From Syngnathus acus (Eukaryota; Chordata; Actinopteri; Syngnathiformes; Syngnathidae), in assembly GCF_901709675.1 (NCBI RefSeq), contig NC_051090.1, positions 3,097,342 through 3,161,341 on the forward strand: a stretch of 64,000 bases of DNA. The letters are read 5' to 3'. A program made the translations under genes and the position numbers. How positions within the stretch are numbered: the stretch's first letter is position 1; each line of letters begins with the position of its first letter. The notes beneath the pieces were generated by a model. It was not told the origin of the DNA and ran no database searches. It was given only the letters and a program-made list of their open reading frames with translations. Below are positions 1 to 9,962 of this stretch, piece by piece.

Positions 1-1512
1 CGACATGAACTCGTCGCACACGTCTCTGGACAAGCAGACCCACCACCGCGCCAACACCACCATGCACGTGTGCTGGCACCGCAACACCAGCGTGTCCATG
101 TCAGACCATAGCCTGGCTGTGGAGGTACGGGCGCCGCCGGACCCCGACCACCTACGGTCAAATGCCAGGCGTGAACACATTGGAACACAGCGGGTCGTTT
201 TTCATGTCGCCAAAGCAGGCTCGCCCATGTTCTGATGGCTGACGTCTCTTCTGTTACTTTGGAGCACTTTGTCTCGACCGTAACTCGTCCATTGTAACTC
301 ATTAACTTCTCCTCTCCATTGTAGCACGCCATTTCGTCCTCTCCCGTGTAATTCCTCATCTCCAATGTGACATGAAATTCCTCTTCTTTTCCCGTATCAT
401 CCACACTTCCTCTCCCTGTCCAATTTAACATTCCAACTCTTCCTCTAGCACTTCTATGTAACACTAACACTGTCTGTTTACTAACACTTCTCCCCCCCCC
501 CCCCCCCCCCCCTGTCTTGTTCCCCCACCTTGTTGCATTAAGTCTCCCCCGCCGCGTCGCCTGAACTGCCTCCTCGCTACCTTTTGGGTCAGGGCCAGAG
601 ACCAAACACAATCACACACGTTTGCTGGTATCGCAACCAGAACCTCTCGCTCACAGATTACCTGCGAATGAACCAGGTACCGCCAAGAAGATGAGATCGA
701 CTTCTAGATAGCCTTGCAGTTTAAACAACACCGAGCTGTAAATTGTGGCTTAAAGTGAATATAGGTTTATGAGTCGTAGATAGCTAGCTAAATAGCTAGC
801 TAGCTTCACATTGTAGTGGGCCACCAAAAAAAGAAAATCTTCAAAATTTAAATGGTTCCTAATATTAATGTGGCTAAAAATATTTAATAAACGCTGTGTG
901 ATTTGCAGAACCAGCTATCGGGGTACCTCCTGAGGAAATTTAAGAACAGCAACGGGTGGCAGAAACTCTGGGTGGTTTTCACCAACTTCTGCTTGTTCTT
1001 CTACAAGACACACCAGGTTTGGACGCACCCACAGACGCGTGTTGGAATCCATTTTTTTTTTTCTGCCTAAACAGGGTGTTTTTAAATCGAATATTTGTGT
1101 CCAATATTTTTTTACTCCAACTTTTTCTATTGATACTTGTGCGGTTGTGCTCAGGATGACTTCCCGCTGGCGAGCCTACCACTGCTGGGCTATACGGTGA
1201 GCACGCCAGAGGAGGCGGACGCCATTCACAAGGATTACGTCTTCAAGCTGCAGTTCAAGTCGCACGTCTACTTTTTCCGGGCCGAGAGCGAGTACACCTT
1301 TGAGAGGTCAGCAACTCGTTTCCTTTGCCTTGTCACCCGGATTGGAGTGGCAATTTATTTTTTATAAATTCAAATTTTTAAAGCACTGCCCCACTTTCAG
1401 GTGGATGGAGGTGATCAAGAGCGCAGCTAGCGCCACGGGCCGTGTGAGCCTGCTGGTCCCAGCCAAAGGAGATGGCGAAGAAGACCTCTCCACCAAGATG
1501 AACGGAAGCTGA
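1..1512 (+). CDS. farp2: FARP2, C-terminal exons (5' part outside window)
   Basis: This is the 3' end of a FERM, RhoGEF and pleckstrin-domain protein, a guanine-nucleotide exchange factor for Rac-type GTPases that acts downstream of semaphorin/plexin receptors in the family. Visible coding exons are <1-124, 909-1016, 1155-1306 and 1401-1512, all with GT-AG borders and continuous frame; the stop is at 1510-1512. They encode the end of PH domain 1, the linker HVCWHRNTSVSMSD, and most of PH domain 2 (NQLSGYLLRKFKNSNGWQKL, later YVFKLQFKSHVYFFRAESEY and the terminal helix RWMEVIKSA). The HHRANT..HVCWHRNTSVSM linker resembles human FARP2 more than FARP1 as I recall them, and the neighbours BOK and ATG4B are also FARP2's human neighbours. 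The FERM and DH domains lie off the left edge. A possible alternative exon lies at 593-676. Confidence 0.9.
593..676 (+). other. farp2: Candidate alternative FARP2 exon (84 bp, in frame)
   Basis: The segment is preceded by a long pyrimidine tract ending in CAG (590-592) and followed by a gtaccg donor at 677. It is open for 28 codons and phase 0 at both ends. Its translation contains RPNTITHVCWYRNQNLSL, which parallels RANTTMHVCWHRNTSVSM in the exon ending at 124. It looks like a duplicated exon that could replace the end of that exon, or be used as a cassette, without breaking the frame. Use of both in one mRNA would duplicate the linker. This is seen in sequence only; splicing is inferred. 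Confidence 0.55.
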
Positions 1513-2401
1513 CATGGAGGAGTCCATGTCTGCATGCCTCCTTTCATTAACCACCTTAACATTGATTTCTGCACGGAGGCTCTTTTCAAGTTTTACAGGA
1601 CCAACATAGCAAAGAGGGTGTAGCAGGTCTAATTTTGATGGAGCCAAGGTGTGAAGATGATGATGACGATGATGAGGAAAGTTCCTGAAAGTGCACACGA
1701 AAGACTTGAGTGCGTTGGTGCTGCTGTTCGTGCTGGCGTTGAATCAGTATTTGTTATTAACCAAGGCTGGTCCCTACTAAGATGGATGCTCTTAAACCAT
1801 TCATGCCATTTTGTGTTGTCTTTAACAAGAGAGGCCGTCTTTAGTGTCTGTCACATGGCGCTAAGGTCTAGTCATCTATTTATTGTGTAGTGTGCGTGCG
1901 TGCGGGGAGCCTGTTTTAGTTTTATCATTGATTCTTTTTAAAACGCTGTCAAATAAAACGATCATTTCAGACTACACGATTGGCCTGTGCATCAATCTCC
2001 TTTCACATACACTGATAATAAATACATTTATTTATTTATAAATAAATAAATGAAATTTCTCTAAGAATCAAAACGAGACTCATGATTGTCTTGTGCGCAT
2101 GCGCCTGGGGGTGGGTGGGTCTAAGGTCTCAAATAAAAATGTGTCCATAGAAGGACACTTTACTAACTTTTTTGTTTTGCCACAATGCAAACTCAATGTT
2201 TCAGTGACGTGACCAAAGGCAGGTTGACAAATTTGTTTGCCATCTCTCAACACACAAAAGCCGAGTAAGTCCTTACAATCCTCCAGGAGCCACCGGACGA
2301 AGAGCGTGGTGCGCGCGCGGCCGCGGCCGTTTGGGAGGCACGCGCAGGCGGCCCGCCGAGCCGAGCGCTCCGGGAGGTCGCCGGCGGACTAGGAAAAAGA
2401 C
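1513..2401 (+). other. FARP2 3' UTR, intergenic spacer and BOK 5' region
   Basis: No coding potential is supported here. The FARP2 3' UTR appears to end after the AATAAA at 1952-1957. A perfect 28-bp AT-rich palindrome occupies 2025-2052. The 2290-2400 stretch is GC- and CpG-rich and directly precedes the BOK start codon, so it is the likely BOK promoter and 5' UTR; no TATA box is evident. Confidence 0.6.
1952..1957 (+). terminator. farp2: Poly(A) signal of FARP2
   Basis: AATAAA lies about 440 bp after the FARP2 stop codon. It is the first canonical hexamer downstream, and no other gene intervenes before BOK. Confidence 0.65.
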
Positions 2402-4512
2402 ATGGAGATGTTACGTCGCTCGTCCGTGTTCGCCGCCGAGGTGTTCGACCGCTCGCCCACCGACAAGGAGCTTGTGTCTCAGGCCAAAGCGCTTTGCCGC
2501 GACTACATTCAATCCAGGCTTGGCCGCGCGGGTATCGGCTGGTACAAGTCCGAGCAGTTTGCCTCTTCATGGGGGACGCACAGTGACGTGTCGACGGTGC
2601 TCTTGTGGTTGGGTGAGCACCACATCTTAAAATTGTTGCGTCCTTGAATCATTGAGAGATGCAGACCAGCAATAATTCGGTTTGCCTTTGCTGATGATTT
2701 ATTTCTTTGAATTTAATGAACTTGGAAAGTTTGGCTTTATGGAGAACATGACAAAGGTTTCAGCCAAACCATGTCGAATGGAATGTGATATGAAGCTGTA
2801 AAAATGTTATTATGTGCTTGCCGAAAGAAACAAATCAAATCAATGTAATTGTTACATTTTAAAATCATAACACCATTGAATCGGGTTAATGGTTCAGAAT
2901 GGTATTGTAAATCCATACAGAAGAAAGGAAAGTCAATAGGTAAACAGAATTAATTTACATTATTCTATTACACAAAACACAGACTTTTTTCTTTTCAATT
3001 GTGCACTTGACAAATAATCCATATATTAACTAATAGTAACGTTTGTCCTGTTTGTGTTTAAAGGTGACGAGCTGGAATATCTGCGTCCCAGCGTTTATCG
3101 CAACGTGGCTCGGCAGCTCAACATCACGGTGGCCTCGGAGAACGCGGTGACAGATGCATTCCTGGCTGTGGCGGCCGACATCTTCTCCACAGGTGAGCCC
3201 GGACTTTACTCGAGCCAGTGGTTTGCACATGTGCCTCACTGCACCCGGGTTCAGGTTTGAAACTGGGCCCCAGTCTCCTCCTGGCTTCATGTTTTCCTTC
3301 TCACGACCAAAATATGGTTTTAGGGAAGTGGAGTTGACACGAAGAGGAACTTGTTATCATTTCAGGTTAGTAACATCATGAAGCAACCAAGGTGAATGAT
3401 ACGAGGGTTGGGAATTTGGTAAGCTCCATATTTGGGTAAGAGACACTAATGACATCATCCTGCACTTTATACTCATGGAAGACAAACACAGTCAAGTGTG
3501 TTTATGAGAAGATGAGATGGACGGAAAGGCAAAGTCGGGACATCTAAACAGTACAAATATGGTCGACGGAGTTTCCTGTTAAATGAGATACACACTCTTC
3601 TCTCATTGTGTTCCCCCCTTCTCAACGGGACATTGTAACACTGCTCATCCAGCCGAAAAAAAAGCAGACAGAGGCATTTTTTCCGCACTAAAAAATCTAC
3701 TCAGCTGCCGACTTTGGCATCGGAAGAGCACAGGGTTTCTGCCAATGCTCAGCTATGAACAAAAGTAAAACAAAATCATCTTTGTGTCTGGGAAGGCTAC
3801 TTCCTGGTTCCTGGAGGTTAATGAGATTTCACCAGTTTCCATTCATGCTGTAGAACAGTGGTAACAGTTCTGCTGAGACTCAAATGCAAAAAACTGAAAA
3901 AAATATCAAGTACTGAATTTCTTTTTCTTCCAGTATGCTCTTTAGTAGACTATGTTAAATTAGTGGACTACTTCCTAGTAAAGGATTGCATTATAATGGC
4001 TTCCGGGGCACAGGGGATGCTTCTATGGTGTAAAAAAAGAAAAACCGAATCAAGATTTGTGTTCTTGTGTATGTGTGTGTCCAGGTGTTACGTGGGGTAA
4101 GGTTGTGTCTTTGTACGCGGTGGCTGGCTCTCTTGCAGTGGACTGCGTTCGCCACGGCCACCCTGCCATGGTCCACACCATTGTGGACTGCATGGGGGAG
4201 TTTGTCCGCAAAAGTCTGTGCACGTGGTTGAAACGCAGAGGAGGTTGGGTGAGTGTGCATACACACACTTATTGGTTTCATTCAAAGTAGCGTTTCAAAT
4301 CTGGCTCAGGGTTTTAAGTTTAGGTTAGAGCTTCAAGTGCAGTAATATGAAGTGTTGCTTCACTTGTTCTTCTTACTCTTGTTTAGGTGGACCTGACGAA
4401 ATGTGTGGTGAGCACAGAGGTTGGTTTGCGTGCCCACTGGTTGGTGTTGTCTCTGTGCACCTTCGGACACTACGTCAAGGCTGCAGTGCTTTACCTGCTT
4501 AGGGACAAGTGA
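2402..4512 (+). CDS. bok: BOK, Bcl-2-related pro-apoptotic protein
   Basis: BOK is a multidomain pro-apoptotic Bcl-2 family member of ER and mitochondrial membranes that permeabilises the outer mitochondrial membrane. Exons are 2402-2612, 3064-3192, 4085-4248 and 4387-4512, giving 209 residues (human 212). The start follows a GC-rich leader with context aaagacATGG. The BH3-type helix reads DELEYLRPSVYRNVARQL (about residues 72-89). BH1 centres on VTWGKVVSLYAVAG (about 115-128). BH2 includes WLKRRGGWVDL. The C-terminal hydrophobic anchor includes HWLVLSLCTFGHYVKAAVLY. Intron positions preserve frame throughout. Human BOK lies near FARP2 and ATG4B, as here; the human neighbours STK25 and THAP4 are absent between them. 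Confidence 0.96.
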
Positions 4513-5100
4513 CGGATCCTGTTTCATGGTCCCCTTACACCCCCCACCCCCCCAATATACACACTACCTGCACCTTAATTGTTTGTTGATTATTAAAGCA
4601 CATATTTTGTTAGAATGTGTGCATTTCTTTTAGTTTTTAGCATTACACAAAACTGCCTATTTTGTGCAATTTTTTTATACTATTAATAAAAAGGGTGTGA
4701 TAATCATATCCTTGATCCATAGATGTGCACTTTTCACTTTATTGTGGCTATGTTTTCTTTCATACATTCACAATGTTGGACCAGAAATTGTTATACTTTG
4801 TCAAATAAGGTGTTAATAAATTATTTTTTATTCATGACATTTTGTTGTTGTGTGGTCTTAGTCTATGTTTTGGGTAAATGAAATAAAAAAGGCAAACAAC
4901 CATAGTTCTATAAATTATACGGCTAAATTGCAAGGTCCAATCTGGTGGCTAGCGCATTAGATTGTCGGCTCGGCCTGGACTAATATGGAGAATTATTAAA
5001 AAAAAAAAAAAAAAAGTTCACGGCACCGACTTCAAAGGGTTACATTACATATAGACGATCAACAGTAAGAATAAACATTTTTGACACTGAGAACTCAGAA
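4513..5100 (+). other. BOK 3' UTR and spacer
   Basis: AATAAA at 4685-4690 is the probable BOK poly(A) signal. Further downstream the sequence is AT-rich, with a short poly(A)-tailed insertion described separately. No open reading frame with coding character was seen. Confidence 0.6.
4925..5015 (+). repeat. Short poly(A)-tailed retroposon-like insertion
   Basis: TGGCTAGCGCATTAGA resembles a Pol III A box and is followed about 60 bp later by an uninterrupted run of 18 A (4998-5015). No convincing B box is present, so this may be a truncated tRNA-derived SINE or simply an A-rich tract. Confidence 0.3.
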
Positions 5101-5337
5101 CGTATGTGTAGATGGAGTAACAGCGCCATCTAGCGTTTCATTGCATTCTCATGCTCCTCCTCTCCCACGTCAACAGTTTTTGATTGGTCAGCATAAGCAG
5201 TATATCAAAAGCTATTGGCTACACTCGCAATCGTCCCGCCTTTCTCCCCACTTCCGCACTGGTAGTCTCTCGCCATTGGTCGAACTGTAGCCAGACTGGC
5301 TCGAGAACAACAAACAAGTCTAGCACAGCTCGTCGGG
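5100..5337 (+). promoter_or_regulatory. atg4b: ATG4B promoter, three inverted CCAAT boxes
   Basis: Three ATTGG motifs (inverted CCAAT) lie at 5183-5187, 5214-5218 and 5275-5279, within 160 bp of the ATG4B start codon at 5338. No TATA box is positioned for this start. The arrangement fits an NF-Y-type housekeeping promoter, by inference from motifs. Confidence 0.55.
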
Positions 5338-8300
5338 ATGGACGCAGGTAAGGCGAGTTTTTTGAGCAACATTTAACGTCATAACATTACATGTTGTGGA
5401 AACAACACAACAACATGTTAACAACAAAGTCCACGCCGGGGGAAAGTCTGCTTGGGTTGCCAACCCACCGCCGAAGCGACATTCCTTTGGAGCTTCGCTG
5501 GCGTCAGCCCTGCTAGAGTGATGACCAAAGCTAGCTGCTAAATTACGCTAGCCTGCTGTTTTGTTTTGATTTATTTTTTGTTTTTTTCCGGGGTTTTTCT
5601 TTATCCTTTAAATCTTGCATTGTGTGTCGAAGCTATGTATACTTTGTATACATGATTTGATAAATCACTCATGTTGCTAATACTTTAGTGTTTGCTCAGT
5701 CATCATTACCAAAAGATGATTGACAACTTTCACATTGTACAAATCTAGTTGCCAAATAGCGTCCCTTTTGGCTGGGGATGGATGAATTACAACTTTTATA
5801 AATTATAAAATGTTAGGGAACTCAAATTAGGACTGTTCCAAAAGTGTTTGAGGGAAGAATACAAAAGGTACGGTCTTGTTTGACGTCATCTTAGGTGAAC
5901 CAGACAGTAGCTACCTAGCTAACATACAAACCTTTATAAATGTATTACTTGTATTATAAATGATTTTGTTCATGTTTGGGACACCTGATTTAGCCACAAT
6001 GGAACAGGTGTTCTATTGAATTAAGACACCTTGGAACACAGATTGTCACGTCTTAATATGTTTCCCTCACTCAACAGCGACGTTGACATATGACACGCTT
6101 CGCTTTGGCGAGTTTGAGGATTTCCCCGAGACCTCCGACCCTGTTTGGATTTTAGGGAGGGAATACAACGCGCTCACAGGTAAGCACTCTTTCCACAGGT
6201 CACGAAACAAAATAGGAATGAACACGACAAATAGAAAGAATCCATACCAAAATACAAAGTCCAAGATGATGTCCATAAAAATAACTACAACAAGAAAAAG
6301 AATCTTTTCTTGTTGTTATAGTCGAGCATACTTATTTTGTAATCGATCCTGTAACCGGTCTATTTTTGTAGTAAAGTATTGCTACACGCTTGAGGCACCA
6401 CTGTTTGTTTGCTGCATGAAACCTCCACCTATTGGTTTCAGCAAGTCTTTGCCGAAAGTCGTGGCAGGCAATTAATTGGGCCACAAACAGTGAAGAAGGA
6501 GCAGCATAATGAGCACTGAATTGAAGCAAAAAGTGACTGTATGGCTCAATGTGTCGTTTTCCGACAGAGAAAGATGACATCCTATCAGACGTCACTTCAC
6601 GACTTTGGTTCACATACAGAAAAAACTTCCCCCCCATAGGTGAGTGCCATTTTGTTTTTTGAAAGAGCCAAAGAAAAACCGCGAGCTTAAATATTCGTTT
6701 TCAGGCGGCACGGGGCCCACGTCAGACACGGGTTGGGGCTGCATGCTGCGGTGCGGGCAGATGATCTTGGGCGAGGCCCTGATGTGCCGACACTTGGGCA
6801 GAGGTAGCGTATGGCCAGTAAGCAGCCATTAGACACATCCAAATGCTTGTTATGCTTTCCTCCGTGGCAGACTGGCGATGGTCATCAGGGCAGAAGCAAA
6901 GAGAAGAGTACGTCAGCATCCTCAACGCCTTCATCGACAAGAAAGATAGTTACTATTCCATACATCAGATCGGTACGTGGCTGCCACCTTGTCCCGCCCC
7001 GCCTCAGGCACTTGACTTATTCTTTGGCCTTGTGGAATTTATTGTGCAGCCCAAATGGGAGTTGGCGAGGGGAAGCCCATAGGACAGTGGTACGGACCAA
7101 ACACAGTGGCACAGGTTCTCAAGTGAGTCTTTTCAACGTTAACCATCGAACGAGCGGTAGCGCGGCGGATTCGAGGTTAGCACGTCGCTAGTCCATTGTT
7201 TGCCTTTTCCCAGGAAGCTGGCAGTGTTCGACACGTGGAGCAGGTTGGTGGTGCACGTGGCCATGGACAACACGGTGGTCATCGAGGAGATCAGTGAGTT
7301 GCCGTTGACCGCTCGCATGGGGACGTCTAAAGTGATGACGAGCGGCCACGGTGTTAATCGCAGAGCGTCTGTGCATGCCTTGGCTGGATGCGGTGGATCT
7401 GGGAGCGTGCGGCGATTCGGCGGCGACCAGCCAACTGAACGGCTGTGTGGAGGGCGCCTGTGCTTTCTCGGGGGAAGATGTGGAACTTTGGAGGCCGCTC
7501 GTCCTCCTCATCCCGCTCAGGCTTGGACTCAGTGATATCAATGACGCCTACATACAAACACTCAAGGTGATGTTTGCTTCTTAGTCTCCACGACACTGCT
7601 TAGGACTTGAAAACTTCCTCTAGCTGTCCCAACATTTTTGTCCTGTCAAAATTAAAACTGTTCTTGTGCTACCACAGCAATGTTTCATGCTGCCACAGTC
7701 GCTCGGCGTCATTGGTGGGAAACCAAACAGTGCTCACTACTTCATCGGTTACGTCGGTACGTCTCCCCTCCTTTGACCTCTTGTCCGGCGTCCGCCATTT
7801 TGTTCATCTCCCATTCTCTCCCTCCTTCCAGGCGAGGAGCTGATCTACTTGGACCCTCACACCACACAGCCCGCCGTGGAACCCTACGACGACGGCCAGG
7901 TGCCTGACGACACGTACCACTGCCAGCACCCGCCTTGCCGCATGCACATTTGTGAACTGGACCCGTCCATCGCCGCTGTAATGACTCTTCCCCACCGCCG
8001 GCAGCCATTTTGTGTCGGATCACCTTGGTAACAAAACCCATGTCCCTGCGTCCTCCAGGGTTTCTTTTGCAGAACGGAGGACGACTTTGACGACTGGTGC
8101 ATGCGCATAAGGAGGGTAAGGACTCCGCAACTAGGTTGAGAAGATGAGGGCAGAAAGATTGGGACACCTACAGGAAGTGAAAAGGTGTACTTTTTCCTAC
8201 TCCATTTTGAATATCTACAATGTCCTTTTCAATTTTGCCGAAGTTGTCGTGCAACAGAGGAGGCTTGCCAATGTTTGAGCTGGTGGACAGTCAACCGTCA

Positions 8301-8570
8301 CATATGGTCAGCGTGGACGCGCTCAACCTTACTCCTGGTAAGACTCTTTCGCCTTACATTTATGTCACGTTGGATCTTGATTTGATTCCAACAGTTATAA
8401 AAATGAAATATCTGCCTCTTTTTCTTAATACATGTCCAATTTTAACATTTATGGTTGTCAGTATTATTTTAAGGCATCATTCTGCATTTTTTTTAGACTT
8501 CTCCGAATCGGACCGTCTGGAGCGCTTCTTTGACTCTGAGGATGAAGAGTTTGAGATCCTTTCTTTGTGA
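5338..8570 (+). CDS. atg4b: ATG4B cysteine protease
   Basis: ATG4B is a cytosolic C54-family protease that trims pro-LC3/GABARAP to expose the C-terminal glycine and delipidates them from autophagosome membranes. Thirteen exons join in frame: 5338-5347, 6078-6179, 6568-6639, 6705-6803, 6871-6972, 7050-7122, 7214-7293, 7364-7566, 7678-7756, 7832-7977, 8059-8115, 8244-8337, 8497-8570, encoding 396 residues (human 393). The N-terminus MDAATLTYDTLRF is split after ten bases by a 730-bp first intron. The catalytic Cys is C74 in TGWGCMLRCG, and the Asp/His pair is D281/H283 in YLDPHTTQP. The C-terminus EFEILSL keeps the LC3-interacting FEIL motif. Exon 12 uses the acceptor after CCGAAG at 8243, giving LSCNRGGLPMFEL; a nearby AG at 8256 would break homology. 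Confidence 0.97.
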
Positions 8571-9264
8571 GGAACACGCCAACAACCCAACACAGTTTGA
8601 CGCCTAAACAAACGAGCAAAAAGAAGAAGATTCTCTTGTCTTTTCCCACGCGCCGAGAGGGAAAAGCCGCCATCCGGTTTGGGAACGCCCTGGCCTCGAA
8701 AGGCAGGATGGGACTCGTGCGTGCATTCTCACCTCCAAACGTTTTACCGTGGGAGTCTTAACTGCATCACTAACTAACGTTGTCAAAGGAGAGCAGAACG
8801 GTGCCTTGCCCTCCCCTAACTCCAAATCCGCCCCCCCAACCCAGAGTCCGTCCCGTCGCCCGCTTCATCTAAAAGCATAGCAAAAGTATCCTTGGCCACC
8901 AGACTTATTTATTTACTCACCATCATACAAGGGAGCAAAGCTAAGCTAGGCTACACATCTACACTGAATGACTTCTAAACTTTCGAATGCGCATAAATGG
9001 ACTAATAAATTCCCAAGCAAGTCCACTTATGCCTTGCTATGACTTTTTCAGGCTCTCTTCTTTTTACGCTGCACGTTGCCGGTTGTGACAGAGACACGAA
9101 GAGTCACAGAAAGGCATACTTTAGCATTTGTTTTTCACAAGTGGATGAAAGTCCTGTCAAGGACAGTGCGGTTTAGGTTCATTCTGAAATTGGACCCAAA
9201 CAAAGGTTTTGGGAGTGGTGTATGTACACACATAAACATACACACAGATGAATGAGAGGTGTGT

Positions 9265-9270
9265 AATAAA
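9265..9270 (+). terminator. atg4b: Poly(A) signal of ATG4B
   Basis: AATAAA about 700 bp downstream of the ATG4B stop follows a 3' UTR without coding character. It is the likely main 3' end. Confidence 0.55.
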
Positions 9271-9569
9271 CCGATTTCACATGCCTCAAATTGTCAATTT
9301 CTTCTTCTTCCATGACCAAAACCATGTACTGTAAGGCTTATTTCTGTTAAAAAAAATGACCATGTAAAGGAAGGTTTTTTGTAATTTTCTTTAGAAGACC
9401 TCTGGCCCCTGACCTTTGACTTTTTTTAACAAAAGAAATGACCATGTAGAACCTAAAATCTTTTAAAAATATTTTGTAATTTATTTAACAAGCAATATCG
9501 CATGAAAACAACATTTTATCGCAAAATTGTGAAATTAATTAGTTAATGATGGTACACGCCTTTTGGGTT

Positions 9570-9962
9570 CTTTGCTCAATCACGTTAGCGTGTAGGCGGA
9601 GTCCTGACCTTTTTTTTTTTTAAGACAGCACAAATAGCCAATCGAATGTTAGTACAGGCGGAAGTGGCACGCACCCGGCTTCGATGGCTTCAGTCATGTT
9701 TCTTTAACTAAACAGAACCAATAAACGAAAAAAGCGGGCTACGCCTATTTGGCGATCAGTAACCAATCACATAGGCGCATGGGCGGACTAGTTGGCGAGG
9801 CGATTTTGACAAGACAGCTTGACTGGTCAATGGAATGGGAGTATAGGCGGAAACTGTACTGATTCTAGTCCAATCAGCATCCGCGGGGCGTGGCTTTGTC
9901 GACCTGCTCCGCCCATTGGCCGGTATGCGGACTTCTCACAGACAGTTGTATGTTTCATAAAG
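9570..9962 (+). promoter_or_regulatory. dcun1d4: DCUN1D4 promoter with repeated CAAT-N13-RGGCGGA composites
   Basis: CAAT motifs at 9577, 9639, 9764 and 9828 are each followed, after exactly 13 bases, by AGGCGGA or GGGCGGA. A fifth at 9719 has GGGCT at the same spacing. A sixth at 9871 has GGGCGTGG after 11 bases. An inverted CCAAT lies at 9915-9919. No TATA box is seen before the ATG at 9963. The CAAT parts fit NF-Y; the partner of the RGGCGGA half is not identified here. Confidence 0.6.

Noticed and set aside
8244-8258. Alternative ATG4B exon 12 acceptor at the later AG (after AACAG)
   Set aside because: The earlier acceptor restores LSCNRGGLPMFEL, which matches the ATG4B family; the later one drops conserved residues and changes the frame.
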